Shown: positions 1 through 7,626, numbered from the stretch's first letter. The stretch is 64,000 nucleotides of DNA from an uncultured Eubacteriales bacterium (GCA_959604355.1 CAUHAO010000004.1:25015-89014); one strand, 5' to 3'. Notes: generated by a model not told the origin, from the sequence alone. Translations and numbers: made by a program.

Positions 1-1
1 T

Positions 2-1090
2 GTTGAAGGCATCCTTGCGGGGCGCATTGAAGAAATCGGTTCACGACTTTCGACAGAGGACACGCTTTACGCGCTTGAACGGACCCCCGCGGCAGTACTC
101 GGTTCATGCAGAATAAAAATGCCACCTCCGGAAGAAAACAAAGATATCTACGATAAAATCATCACGCTTTTCCGCGAGTACGATATAAGATACTTTTTTC
201 TCATTGGCGGTAACGATTCAATGGATACGGCGTCAAAGATCTACGACTATTCAAAGTCATGTGATTGGGATATACGTATTATCGGTGTGCCGAAAACCAT
301 TGACAATGACCTTGCTTTTACCGACCATACACCCGGTTTCGGTTCTGCGGCGAAATATATTGCTACTACCGTGCAGGAGATCGCGCTCGACTGTGCCGTT
401 TATACCGTCAAAGCCGTGACGGTCATCGAGACAATGGGGCGTGACGCGGGCTGGCTCACCGCAGCGGCAGGCGTTCCGTCGCTTTACGGGCATCCCGGAG
501 CGGATCTGATTTATATGCCTGAAGTTCCGTTCGATTATGATAAATTTGAGAACGACGTGCGCAGGATTTTCAAAACAAAGCCCAATGTTGTTGTCGTTGT
601 CCCGGAAGCGCTGCAAGATGAAAACGGAGAATATGTCAGCGCATCCACGCAAAGCGGCGCGGTCGACATTTTCGGGCATAAATACCTTGCGGGCACGGGC
701 AGGGCTCTTGAGCATTTCATCCGCGAACGCATAGGCTGCAAAGTCCGCGCGGTGGAATTGAGCCTCCCGCAGCGCTGCGCGGGACATTGCGCATCCAAAA
801 CGGATATAGACGAGAGTGTCCTCATCGGCAGAAAGTCCGCGCAGGCGGCGCTTAACGGAAAAACGGGTGTCATGACAGCGTTCGTGCGAGACCCCGGGTC
901 GACATACTCCGTACATATTGAGACTGTTCCGCTGTCACAGGTCGCAAACGTCATAAAACAGGTGCCGAAGAACTTTTTAACGTCTGACGGCGGCGTGAAA
1001 AGAGAAATCCTCGAATACATTGCCCCGCTCATTGAGGGAGAACTTGATATCCCGACGGAACACGGGTTGCCGAAATATATAACATTATAA
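2..1090 (+). CDS. 6-phosphofructokinase, probably PPi-dependent (5' end outside window)
   Basis: Phosphorylates fructose-6-phosphate in glycolysis, probably using pyrophosphate and therefore reversibly. The reading frame is open from base 2, so the start lies outside the window; 362 residues are visible of a family usually around 400. The phosphate-donor site reads GGNDSMDT and the catalytic loop PKTIDND. In this family a Lys in PKTIDND and an Asp in place of the second Gly of GGDGS mark PPi-dependent enzymes, while ATP enzymes have PGTIDND. MGRDAGW (substrate site) and the visible N-terminal stretch ending in LGSCR also fit. A strong terminator follows directly, so the gene is the last of its transcript. 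The donor is inferred from motifs only. Confidence 0.93.
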   Translation, partial: VEGILAGRIEEIGSRLSTEDTLYALERTPAAVLGSCRIKMPPPEENKDIYDKIITLFREYDIRYFFLIGGNDSMDTASKIYDYSKSCDWDIRIIGVPKTIDNDLAFTDHTPGFGSAAKYIATTVQEIALDCAVYTVKAVTVIETMGRDAGWLTAAAGVPSLYGHPGADLIYMPEVPFDYDKFENDVRRIFKTKPNVVVVVPEALQDENGEYVSASTQSGAVDIFGHKYLAGTGRALEHFIRERIGCKVRAVELSLPQRCAGHCASKTDIDESVLIGRKSAQAALNGKTGVMTAFVRDPGSTYSVHIETVPLSQVANVIKQVPKNFLTSDGGVKREILEYIAPLIEGELDIPTEHGLPKYITL

Positions 1091-1093
1091 CGA

Positions 1094-1123
1094 AATGCCT
1101 CTGCATATGCAGAGGCATTTTTG
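1094..1123 (+). terminator. Intrinsic terminator after phosphofructokinase gene
   Basis: A perfect 13-bp palindrome (AATGCCTCTGCAT and its complement) starts four bases after the stop codon and is followed by a T run. It separates this gene from the leftward gene beyond. Confidence 0.9.
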
Positions 1124-1131
1124 ATGTTTCA

Positions 1132-1650
1132 TCAGATTTTTATTGATTCGCGGAAAATTTTCAAAGACACTACACGGTATGCGGGATGGTAGCAAATGCG
1201 GTATGTTTCGCTGTGTGACACCGCGGGGCAGCCTGCCTCACGGTATTTTTCAAGATATTCGTCAAATGCGGCAGGTGAAAACGCGAAACCGAATTCCGCA
1301 AAACTTTTTTCTGCCGTATGCAGTTTTTCGGCGAAGCTTTTCGCAGAGCCGTTATGTGTTTCGGCAGAACGGACAAAAACATCATTAAGCTGCCGCAGAG
1401 AATATTCGTTCGTGTTTATTGCCGCAAGATTTACGCGCACGAGCCCGTTTCCGATATCTTCATACAACGGCGCGGTCGGATCATGTGCCACCGTCCTGTA
1501 TTCATCTTCAAGTCGTCGGAGGCTTATTTTATCATCTTTTATCAGATGTCCGCCGCCGAATTCATTCTGATATATCAGTTTTACCGCATCACATGGCTGC
1601 ATGAGCGGATATCGTCTGACATGATCTGTCAGAATTTCCGTCAGGTTCAT
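1132..1650 (-). CDS. Conserved hypothetical protein (EFGGGHLI motif)
   Basis: A 172-residue soluble protein with no signal peptide or membrane segment. It contains the striking stretch NEFGGGHLI near residue 30, followed by a charged region and a Tyr/His-rich C-terminus (YRICYHPAYRVV). I recall similar short Clostridia proteins but no assigned function. It lies 11 bases downstream of the ECF S-component gene on the same strand and is probably cotranscribed with it, which hints at a role linked to vitamin or cofactor supply, but this is only context. The start ATG has a modest AAGGCAAC sequence upstream. A real gene is supported by length, codon pattern and operon position. Confidence 0.7.
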   Translation of the reverse strand: MNLTEILTDHVRRYPLMQPCDAVKLIYQNEFGGGHLIKDDKISLRRLEDEYRTVAHDPTAPLYEDIGNGLVRVNLAAINTNEYSLRQLNDVFVRSAETHNGSAKSFAEKLHTAEKSFAEFGFAFSPAAFDEYLEKYREAGCPAVSHSETYRICYHPAYRVVSLKIFRESIKI

Positions 1651-1661
1651 TTCGTTGCCTT

Positions 1662-2225
1662 TTATTTATTAAGAATGAGTTTTGCTTTCCGAAGTGCCAT
1701 AACGAGAATCGGTATGAGCACGATATGAAGGATTATCCCGGGGATTGCGTTGGTTACCGCTCCTGCGATGAATGCTGAGAACGGAAATTCGGACTCCGTC
1801 AAACCCGCGATTAGCCAGCGAACAAGACCCCAGACGACTCTGCCGCCGATCATCGACGTAAGGAGTGTGACATATATGTATGGGATTTTTTTCGGCAGAA
1901 GTTTATACATCAATCCACAAAGCAAGCCGTATGTAGCAAGTTCAAGAGCCATCGCTACTCCTGTCGGGAAAGGCTGAGGCATGCCGAACATCAGAAATCG
2001 CAGAAGGGGAGCGATAAATCCAATTGCGGCTCCCCATGGCCAGCCGCAGATGAAACCGCAGAGCAACACGGGAATATGCATCGGGCAAAGCGCGCGGCCT
2101 ATCTGAGGAATTTGTCCTGTCAGGAACGGCAAAACTATTGCAAGCGCAAGGCAAAGTGCCGCGTAGAGCAATTTTCTGAGATGCAGAGAGAGATCTTTTT
2201 TAAATGCGGAATAACTGTTTTCCAT
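1662..2225 (-). CDS. ECF transporter S component (substrate unknown)
   Basis: Integral membrane substrate-binding subunit of an energy-coupling-factor transporter, which imports a vitamin or similar micronutrient together with a shared EcfT and two ATPases encoded elsewhere. The 187 residues form about six hydrophobic segments: an N-terminal AxxxAL-type helix (LLYAALCLALAI), the conserved PMHIPVLLCGFICG loop and helix, FPTGVAMALELATYG, and a C-terminal NAIPGIILH helix. Length and pattern are typical of S components (ECF_trnsprt-type family). Substrate cannot be named from the sequence. The start has AAGGAG seven bases upstream. A consensus promoter and a terminator-like hairpin precede the gene, suggesting control by attenuation. 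Confidence 0.85.
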   Translation of the reverse strand: MENSYSAFKKDLSLHLRKLLYAALCLALAIVLPFLTGQIPQIGRALCPMHIPVLLCGFICGWPWGAAIGFIAPLLRFLMFGMPQPFPTGVAMALELATYGLLCGLMYKLLPKKIPYIYVTLLTSMIGGRVVWGLVRWLIAGLTESEFPFSAFIAGAVTNAIPGIILHIVLIPILVMALRKAKLILNK

Positions 2226-2240
2226 TTGTAATTCTCCTTA

Positions 2241-2295
2241 AAAATAAAAAAATATGCCGCACTTCTTATGAAGTACCGCATACCTTTTGGTATAC
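2241..2295 (-). promoter_or_regulatory. Candidate transcription attenuator in ECF S-component leader
   Basis: Within the roughly 150-nt leader, on the minus strand, a 12-pair hairpin (2253-2265 with 2270-2282) is followed by seven T and then more T/A just before the ribosome-binding site, as in an intrinsic terminator. A second hairpin just upstream (2278-2284 with 2289-2295, GUAUACC/GGUAUGC) shares bases 2278-2282 with it, so the two cannot form together. This is the layout of a riboswitch or attenuator expression platform. I recognise no known aptamer. Confidence 0.55.
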
Positions 2296-2374
2296 ATGTT
2301 CGTTTCAATGGTTCGGAATGTGTTTTCGCAGCGCTTCTGCGCTTTTCGCGGACTTTTGTCCGTCTTTGAAAATT

Positions 2375-2403
2375 ATTATATACTGAAAAACGCTGCTTGT
2401 CAA
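2375..2403 (-). promoter_or_regulatory. Sigma-A promoter for ECF S-component operon
   Basis: On the minus strand, TTGACA (2398-2403) and TATAAT (2375-2380) are separated by exactly 17 bp. Both hexamers match the consensus perfectly. Confidence 0.85.
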
Positions 2404-2423
2404 TACCCGACAAAAAAATGTGC

Positions 2424-2459
2424 GAAAAAGTATGCGGAATGAAAGTTTCATTCCGCATA
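2424..2459 (-). terminator. Intrinsic terminator after leftward membrane-protein gene
   Basis: A near-perfect 14-bp inverted repeat (2431-2444 with 2446-2459) is followed on the minus strand by ACTTTTTC. It ends the dCMP deaminase/membrane-protein transcript just upstream of the next promoter. Confidence 0.8.
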
Positions 2460-2462
2460 TTT

Positions 2463-3353
2463 TTATTCCGATCGATTTTCCGGCTCGTCCTCTTCAGGCG
2501 GGTCTATGTTGAGGTCTGCTGCAAGAAGTTCCGCTTCGTGCTTTTTTCTGCGTCTTAGTTTTCTGCGTCGGCGCAATTCTTTTTCCGCATAATAGCGGCA
2601 TGCGATTATAACAATGATCGTTATAGCCGCGACTGCGATGATTGCTATCACAATCGCTTTTTCATTGATTTCGTCCTTTATCGGGACGATCTCGGTCGCG
2701 TCTTCTTTCAGAATAAGCGTGACTATGCGAAGGTCGTCCAGGGCTATGGAGGCTGAAAGGTCCGATTTTTCGATCTGCATGCCGAAGCGCGCGTATTCCG
2801 GCGCGATGTAAACCGTCTGCGTCGTCGTGTTGCCTTCCGTGTCCGTTGCCTGCACCGTCTGCTCTTCCGTCGGAAATTCCGTATGCTTCTCTATTACGTC
2901 CGCGGTTCGCAGATTAAGTGTCACGAGCGTCCATCCGCTTTCAGGAGAAAGCTGTGAGAAATCCCAACTGTATGTCGTGTCTGCAACTGAGAGAAAAAAG
3001 GCTCCGGATGAGTTTTTACCGGTTTTGAACGAATCCGCATTGCTTATATACAGATAAAACATTAACGCGAGGTTTGAAGAGTTTTTGTTTATCGGAAAGC
3101 TTTCGGCGATAAAATCGTATGAAAACGAGATCTTGTTTGAATCCGACGTAAACATGATCGAAGGGTGTTTTTCATGTTTTATCGCACCTGCTTGCGCCGT
3201 TGTCGCGGCTGAAAGCGCCCATCCCTGAGCGGATGCCGTCGGGAGTTTGTATCTTATGACATATTCCGTGGTGATAGCACAGGTCGGGACGGCAGCGCAG
3301 ACCAACATGACAAATATGGCTGCAATACACAGCAGAGAAATGAGTTTTTTCAT
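2463..3353 (-). CDS. Secreted, C-terminally membrane-anchored beta-sandwich protein, unknown function
   Basis: A 296-residue protein with a signal peptide (MKKLISLLCIAAIFVMLVC...), an extracellular region of about 210 residues, a transmembrane helix near residues 232-252 (AIVIAIIAVAAITIIVIIAC), and a basic then acidic cytoplasmic tail (RRRRKLRRRKK ... PPEEDEPENRSE). The ectodomain alternates hydrophobic and polar residues with phrases such as WTLVTLNL and ASIALDDLRIVTL, typical of jelly-roll carbohydrate-binding or concanavalin-like folds; this is inference from pattern. The start was placed at the signal-peptide Met, one base after the stop of the deaminase gene, implying translational coupling. 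Longer in-frame starts lie inside that gene and would disrupt the signal peptide. Confidence 0.75.
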   Translation of the reverse strand: MKKLISLLCIAAIFVMLVCAAVPTCAITTEYVIRYKLPTASAQGWALSAATTAQAGAIKHEKHPSIMFTSDSNKISFSYDFIAESFPINKNSSNLALMFYLYISNADSFKTGKNSSGAFFLSVADTTYSWDFSQLSPESGWTLVTLNLRTADVIEKHTEFPTEEQTVQATDTEGNTTTQTVYIAPEYARFGMQIEKSDLSASIALDDLRIVTLILKEDATEIVPIKDEINEKAIVIAIIAVAAITIIVIIACRYYAEKELRRRRKLRRRKKHEAELLAADLNIDPPEEDEPENRSE

Positions 3354-3354
3354 A

Positions 3355-3846
3355 TCAATATCCGTTTTTAAGCGCCAGCGAGTCGTCGACTTCGACCCAG
3401 TCTCGTACGACGTCGAATACATTATATTCAATCGCATTTTCTCTGACGATTACCGTTTTTATTCCGGCGTTTATTATGAGTCTGCGGCACATAGAGCACG
3501 GACTTGTTCCGCCCAGCACTTCCTTTGAATCGGGGCTTATGCACGCGAGATAGAGGGTTGAGTCAAGCATTTCATCACGGGATGCCGCAATTATCGCGTT
3601 TGCTTCCGCGTGTACGGAACGGCATAGCTCATACCGTTCACCTGCGGGAACGTTGTATTTCTGACGCAGGCAGAAACCGGTATCACAGCAATTCCGGCGG
3701 CCTCTGGGTGCACCGGCGTAACCTGTACTGATGATAGTATCGTTTTTTACGATCACGGCACCGAAACGTCTGCGCAGACAAGTGCCCCTTTCAGCCACCG
3801 TCTGTGCGATGTCGAGATAGTAGTTGGTTTTGTCTATTCGTGCCAT
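3355..3846 (-). CDS. comEB: dCMP deaminase / ComEB-like deoxycytidylate deaminase
   Basis: Converts dCMP to dUMP, feeding dTTP synthesis. The 163-residue protein has the cytidine-deaminase zinc site HAE (VHAEANAI) with the second half PCSMC (SPCSMCRRLI), and the extra Cys/His-rich loop (RRNCCDTGFC) seen in dCMP deaminases. The start ATG at 3846 is preceded by GAGGGG; an upstream in-frame ATG lacks such a site. The gene is the first of a leftward pair with the membrane protein. The ComEB name reflects homology only. Confidence 0.88.
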   Translation of the reverse strand: MARIDKTNYYLDIAQTVAERGTCLRRRFGAVIVKNDTIISTGYAGAPRGRRNCCDTGFCLRQKYNVPAGERYELCRSVHAEANAIIAASRDEMLDSTLYLACISPDSKEVLGGTSPCSMCRRLIINAGIKTVIVRENAIEYNVFDVVRDWVEVDDSLALKNGY

Positions 3847-3969
3847 ACTGATACCCCTCGCGTAAATTGTTATCGGTATAATTATAATTGTTTTCTTCCG
3901 TTTTGTCAATAGGCGCCGTGGATTTTCACGCCTTATTCCGAATTTAATTTGAACTTTCATGTTTTTATA

Positions 3970-3998
3970 TTGACAAAATAAGGTATATCATATAAAAT
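3970..3998 (+). promoter_or_regulatory. Sigma-A promoter for rpsF-ssb-rpsR
   Basis: TTGACA (3970-3975), 17 bp, then TAAAAT (3993-3998), about 100 bp upstream of rpsF. Confidence 0.75.
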
Positions 3999-4050
3999 AT
4001 ATTTTACGGGACAGAGATCCCGCGAAGTGTTTTGAAAAACTCAAAACTTT

Positions 4051-4089
4051 CCTTGGGAGATTTTCTCCCCTTATGTCCGGAAGGAGGTG
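4051..4089 (+). promoter_or_regulatory. Candidate S6:S18 autoregulatory leader of rpsF
   Basis: CCTT (4051-4054) can pair with AAGG (4081-4084) and GGGAGA (4055-4060) with TCTCCC (4064-4069). This leaves an asymmetric bulge holding CCG (4077-4079) and buries part of the AAGGAGGTG ribosome-binding site. A CCG bulge beside a helix is the known recognition feature of the S6:S18 mRNA motif that represses this operon in many bacteria. The assignment rests on hand folding. Confidence 0.55.
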
Positions 4090-4097
4090 TATTTCGT

Positions 4098-4388
4098 ATG
4101 ATTACCAACAAGTACGAAACCATTTTCGTTATGAGCACTAAGACTCTTGACGATGCCGCTATTGAGGCAACGACCGAGAAGTTCAAGAAGCTTATCACCG
4201 ATAATGGCGGAACTATCGACAGTGTTGATGTATGGGGCAAGAGACGTCTTGCTTACGCTATCAATTATGAGACCGAAGGTTACTATGTTCTCATTAACTT
4301 TGAAAGCGAATCGACTCTGCCTGTAGAACTTGACCGTGTATATCACATCACGGACGGCGTGTTGCGTTCAATTATCATCAAGAAGTAA
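4098..4388 (+). CDS. rpsF: 30S ribosomal protein S6
   Basis: Small-subunit protein that pairs with S18 on the central domain of 16S rRNA. The 96 residues start MITNKYETIFVM and contain the family pattern DVWGKRRLAYAI and the YYVLINFE strand. The start is set by AAGGAGGTG eight bases upstream; an in-frame upstream ATG at 4032 would extend it with sequence unlike S6. First gene of the conserved rpsF-ssb-rpsR operon. It uses the GCT/CTT-rich codons expected of a highly expressed gene. Confidence 0.97.
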   Translation: MITNKYETIFVMSTKTLDDAAIEATTEKFKKLITDNGGTIDSVDVWGKRRLAYAINYETEGYYVLINFESESTLPVELDRVYHITDGVLRSIIIKK

Positions 4389-4416
4389 TTGAAACAAACC
4401 GAAAGGAACGGATTTT

Positions 4417-4893
4417 ATGAACATTAATAAAGTTTTTCTTATGGGCAGACTGACTGCGGATCCTGAGTTAAAGTATTCCGCAAACAATGTTCCGAATCTC
4501 AGATTTACCATCGCGGTCAATCGCAGATTCCAGAGCAAGTCCGGTGAGGGCGAAAATCAGCAGACCACAGACTTTATAGATTGCATCGCTTTCAGGCAGC
4601 AAGCGGAATTCGTTTCCAAATACTTCAAAAAAGGCTCTCTTATAATCGCTTTCGGCAGCCTCCACATTGAGCAGTGGAAGGACAAGAACGGAAATAACCA
4701 GCGTACCGCGCGCGTATATGTAGACGAGGTACAGTTCGGTGAATCCAAGCAGTCCGGCGCATCTTCAAGAAGCTTCGCTTCCGAAGCGCCCGCTGAAACG
4801 AAGAGAGAACCCGAAGCGTTTTCCAACACATCGGATAATAATGAATTTTTCTCCGATGTCAAAGGAATAGACGACGAAGAGCTGCCGTTCTAA
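4417..4893 (+). CDS. ssb: Single-stranded DNA-binding protein
   Basis: Binds single-stranded DNA during replication, repair and recombination and recruits partners through its tail. Of its 158 residues, about 1-105 form the OB fold (MNINKVFLMGRLTADPELKYS, then TTDFIDCIAFRQQAEF). A polar disordered linker follows and the protein ends in the acidic tip DDEELPF, the canonical partner-binding motif. GAAAGGAACGG precedes the start. The position between rpsF and rpsR is the usual one in Bacillota. Confidence 0.97.
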   Translation: MNINKVFLMGRLTADPELKYSANNVPNLRFTIAVNRRFQSKSGEGENQQTTDFIDCIAFRQQAEFVSKYFKKGSLIIAFGSLHIEQWKDKNGNNQRTARVYVDEVQFGESKQSGASSRSFASEAPAETKREPEAFSNTSDNNEFFSDVKGIDDEELPF

Positions 4894-4914
4894 AATACGA
4901 AAGGAGTTTTTGCT

Positions 4915-5235
4915 ATGGAAGAAACTGCTAACCAGGCCGTCGAAACCAAAGAGGTTCGTGCTGAGCGTCCCGAGCGTGCTGAACGTCCCGAGCGCAACGA
5001 CTACAACAGAGACGGCTTTAAGAGAAGACAGAGAAAGAAGGTCTGCCAGTTCTGCGCTGACAAGGTCTCTTCGATCGATTATAAAGACACTCTTAAACTT
5101 CGCAAGTTCATCAGCGAGAGAGGAAAGATCCTTCCCCGCCGTGTAACCAGCACATGTGCTATGCATCAGCGTGAACTTACCGAAGCTATAAAGAGAGCAA
5201 GACAGATCGCTCTTCTGCCTTATATCAGCGACTAA
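4915..5235 (+). CDS. rpsR: 30S ribosomal protein S18
   Basis: Partner of S6 in the small subunit. The 106 residues carry an unusual N-terminal extension of about 30 residues with an RAERPE/RPER repeat before the conserved core (RRKKVCQFCADK ... LPRRVTSTCAMHQRELT). Cysteines at CQFC plus Cys and His in CAMH form the zinc-binding (C+) arrangement found in many anaerobes. AAAGGAG precedes the start and a strong terminator follows the gene. Confidence 0.96.
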   Translation: MEETANQAVETKEVRAERPERAERPERNDYNRDGFKRRQRKKVCQFCADKVSSIDYKDTLKLRKFISERGKILPRRVTSTCAMHQRELTEAIKRARQIALLPYISD

Positions 5236-5248
5236 GTTTACAAATCAG

Positions 5249-5275
5249 AGGGACGGTTTTTTGCCGTCCCTTTTG
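5249..5275 (+). terminator. Intrinsic terminator after rpsR
   Basis: AGGGACGG (5249-5256) pairs with CCGTCCCT (5264-5271), followed by TTT. It closes the ribosomal operon. Confidence 0.88.
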
Positions 5276-5295
5276 TGTTTTTTGAGAGGCTATTC

Positions 5296-5778
5296 ATGAA
5301 TATAAGAATAGGTATGGGCTATGACGCACATCGGCTCGTCGAAGGTCGCCGTCTTATAATAGGCGGAGTCGATATTCCTTATGAAAAAGGTCTGCTGGGA
5401 CATTCCGATGCGGACGTCCTTTCGCATGCTGTCGTCGACGCGCTGCTCGGTGCTGCTGCGCTCGGAGATATAGGCGGGCATTTCCCCGATAACGACCCTC
5501 GATATGAAGGAGTTTCGGGTGACTTTCTTTTGCGCGAGACTGTAAAACTGCTTAAACAAAACGGGTTTGATATCGTCAATGTTGACGCCACCGTCATTGC
5601 TCAAGCGCCTAAACTTGCGCCGCACATCAAGAAAATGCGGGAGAATATCGCCGTGTCACTCGGAATCGATGATGCCGCAGTAAATGTAAAGGCCAAAACC
5701 GAAGAAGGCATGGGGTTTACGGGTTCAGGAGAAGGAATATCCTCGCAGGCGGTATGCCTGCTGTGCAAGCAGAAATAA
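5296..5778 (+). CDS. ispF: 2-C-methyl-D-erythritol 2,4-cyclodiphosphate synthase
   Basis: Fifth step of the MEP isoprenoid pathway, releasing CMP to form the cyclic diphosphate. The 160 residues open with RIGMGYDAHRL, giving the zinc-binding Asp and His, continue with LLGHSDADVLSHAV (third ligand and active-site Asp), and have the C-terminal KAKTEEGMGFTG signature. Length is normal. The start ATG is placed after GAGAGG; an upstream in-frame ATG would add seven residues absent from the family. Confidence 0.96.
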   Translation: MNIRIGMGYDAHRLVEGRRLIIGGVDIPYEKGLLGHSDADVLSHAVVDALLGAAALGDIGGHFPDNDPRYEGVSGDFLLRETVKLLKQNGFDIVNVDATVIAQAPKLAPHIKKMRENIAVSLGIDDAAVNVKAKTEEGMGFTGSGEGISSQAVCLLCKQK

Positions 5779-5818
5779 ACGCAGACGAAAAACATAGAGA
5801 AAAACAGGAAAATAAACA

Positions 5819-6325
5819 ATGAAGAAGAAAGGGTTACCGGGAGAGATTTTTTCGGCGGCAGCCGTCATTTTGCTTTTTGTCGCGGTAATAATTTTCGGGG
5901 TCAATGACGCGGCCGAAGAGAAGGTCTTTGCTCAATACGACATAGAAGATAAAAATGAAAACACAACGGCTGAAAAAGACATCTTGTCGGTAATTCCGCC
6001 TTCCCCGGATATCGCAGAACTCCAGACGCGAACCTATTCGGCAAATTTTTACGGCAAAGAGCTCGTCCGGATATGCATAGAGGCTCCGGAGGAATCGTCG
6101 GCGGAAGCAAATTCCGTAAGTGATACATCCACAGAGAATCCTACGGAACGCGAAAATGCCGAAAAGGTCTGTTATTGTACCTCTAAGGGAAAGAAATATC
6201 ATCTTTCCGCGACCTGCCGATATCTCAAAAACAGGGATTATACTCAAATTACATACGAGGAAGCGGTTAAACGAGGCCTTGGGCCATGTTCGGCGTGCGC
6301 CGCGGAGGAAAAAAATGACGAATAA
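5819..6325 (+). CDS. Membrane-anchored protein with C-terminal Ada-like metal-binding module
   Basis: A 168-residue protein with one N-terminal transmembrane helix (residues 10-28), a polar acidic linker, and a C-terminal Cys/His module: CYC near residue 116, then GKKYHLSATCRYLKN and GPCSACA. The spacing resembles the small Ada-like zinc domains attached to nucleases and surface proteins in Bacillota, where cysteines and a histidine bind zinc. No catalytic domain is present, so the role is unknown. Its end overlaps the start of rsmG by 11 bases, implying translational coupling. The ribosome-binding site (ACAGGAAAA) is weak. Confidence 0.75.
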   Translation: MKKKGLPGEIFSAAAVILLFVAVIIFGVNDAAEEKVFAQYDIEDKNENTTAEKDILSVIPPSPDIAELQTRTYSANFYGKELVRICIEAPEESSAEANSVSDTSTENPTERENAEKVCYCTSKGKKYHLSATCRYLKNRDYTQITYEEAVKRGLGPCSACAAEEKNDE

Positions 6326-7040
6326 TGAATTTACGCTGAAAGTTTCCGAGGCTCTCGCCCTGAACGGTTTTGAGAACACCGTACTGACTGCCGAAAAATT
6401 CGCGATATACTATGAAATGCTTGTCGACTTCAACCGCCGTGTCAATCTCACCGCGATAACGGAGCCCGACGAGGTGATAAACAAGCATTTTATCGACAGC
6501 CTTCTGCCGCTTAAACTTGCGCCGAAAGAGCTCGTCGGATGCGGGGCAGATGTCGGCACGGGGGCGGGTTTTCCCGGTGTTCCGCTCGCGATAATGTGTC
6601 CGAATACGGAATTCGTGCTTATGGATTCGCTGAAAAAGCGCCTGGACTTTCTCGATGCGCTCATTGAAAAAACGGGGCTGCGAAACTGCCGCACGGTTCA
6701 TATCCGAGCAGAGGATGCGGCAAAAACCGTCGGAGGAATGCGCGAAACGTTTGATTTCACGCTTTCCCGTGCTGTCGCACGCCTCGCGAGTCTTTCGGAG
6801 CTTTGCCTGCCGCTCGTTAAAGTCGGCGGCTCGATGCTCGCGCTCAAATCGCGTTCCGCAAAGGAAGAACTTGGCGAGGCAGGCTATGCGATAAGCCTGC
6901 TGGGCGGCAAAACGCGCGGAGTTTTCGGGACAGAGGAACGCAATGTCATAATAATAGATAAAAATGCACCCACTCCCGCGATTTATCCGCGGAAAGCGGG
7001 CACACCCGAAAAAAATCCACTTAAACGGGACGTACTCTAA
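6315..7040 (+). CDS. rsmG: 16S rRNA (guanine-527-N7)-methyltransferase
   Basis: Methylates G527 of 16S rRNA using S-adenosylmethionine. The 241-residue protein has VNLTAI and KHFIDSLLPL near residues 43-60, the SAM-binding loop DVGTGAGFPGVPLAI, and the family stretch FDFTLSRAVARL. The C-terminus PLKRDVL is complete. The start at 6315 follows GGAGG inside the upstream gene. Its stop codon lies within the left copy of an inverted repeat that also occurs near 7757-7779. Confidence 0.95.
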   Translation: MTNNEFTLKVSEALALNGFENTVLTAEKFAIYYEMLVDFNRRVNLTAITEPDEVINKHFIDSLLPLKLAPKELVGCGADVGTGAGFPGVPLAIMCPNTEFVLMDSLKKRLDFLDALIEKTGLRNCRTVHIRAEDAAKTVGGMRETFDFTLSRAVARLASLSELCLPLVKVGGSMLALKSRSAKEELGEAGYAISLLGGKTRGVFGTEERNVIIIDKNAPTPAIYPRKAGTPEKNPLKRDVL

Positions 7041-7050
7041 AGGACAGTTT
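7028..7050 (+). repeat. Left copy of inverted repeat flanking the cupin islet
   Basis: These 23 bases, ending GGACAGTTT, match the reverse complement of 7757-7779 at 20 of 23 positions. The copy covers the end of rsmG. Sequence just inside it (CGAGTATGCG, then GACAGGAAAG) loosely resembles parts of the right-hand element, as if it were a decayed copy. Confidence 0.7.
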
Positions 7051-7123
7051 CGAGTATGCGTTACCTACCGACAGGAAAGAAACATAAATTGTCTATTGTT
7101 CCTAACAAAAAATGAAAACATAG

Positions 7124-7152
7124 AAACTGCAGGTTGATTTTCTGCAGTTTTT
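7124..7152 (+). terminator. Intrinsic terminator downstream of rsmG
   Basis: AAACTGCAG (7124-7132) pairs with CTGCAGTTT (7142-7150), followed by T residues. It overlaps the -35 region and spacer of the cupin promoter. Confidence 0.7.
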
Positions 7153-7162
7153 ATGCTATAAT
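7134..7162 (+). promoter_or_regulatory. Promoter for the cupin gene
   Basis: TTGATT (7134-7139), 17 bp, then TATAAT (7157-7162) preceded by TGC (extended -10). The spacer is the 3' half of the terminator hairpin. Confidence 0.6.
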
Positions 7163-7268
7163 AGGATGTGTGATTAACACTATGAATAAAGAAATTTTGC
7201 TGCGATAAATCCGAATGATAAATAAGAATTTACAGAGTTGATGAAACACAAAGGGAGACGGAAAAAAT

Positions 7269-7586
7269 ATGATTGAACAAATTTTTAAATTAACACAAGG
7301 AAATGAAAAAACAGTTGAAAAGGTAATTATTGATGAAAATATACACTATATGCATATGATCTTGAATAAGGGTGAATGTCTGCCAGAGCATTTTTCAAAT
7401 GCAAAAAATGTGTATATTACAGTTGTTCGCGGAACATTATCAGCGACTTTGAATGAACAGGAAACACATGAATATCAGGCAGGAACAGTATTAAAAGTTC
7501 CATTCCATACAAAAATGAACTTAAAAAATGTTTCTGAAGAAACGCTGGAGTTTATTGTTGTTAAAGCACCGGCGCCAAACTGCTAA
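7269..7586 (+). CDS. Small cupin-domain protein, atypical AT-rich gene
   Basis: A 105-residue single-domain cupin, a small beta-barrel that may bind a metal or small molecule. The barrel shows HMILNKGECLPEH (first cupin motif with His/Glu ligand candidates), VRGTLSATLN, AGTVLKVPFHTKMNL and EFIVVKAPAP. Substrate and reaction are unknown; similar small cupins are common in Clostridia. AAGGGAGACGG precedes the ATG. By eye the gene is about one-third G+C and uses AT-ending codons, unlike its roughly 50% G+C neighbours, and it sits between inverted repeats with its own promoter and terminator. Recent acquisition is likely. Confidence 0.85.
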   Translation: MIEQIFKLTQGNEKTVEKVIIDENIHYMHMILNKGECLPEHFSNAKNVYITVVRGTLSATLNEQETHEYQAGTVLKVPFHTKMNLKNVSEETLEFIVVKAPAPNC

Positions 7587-7626
7587 ATTCCAATTTGTCG
7601 AGAAATATTGAGGCGTTAATCAGCAA

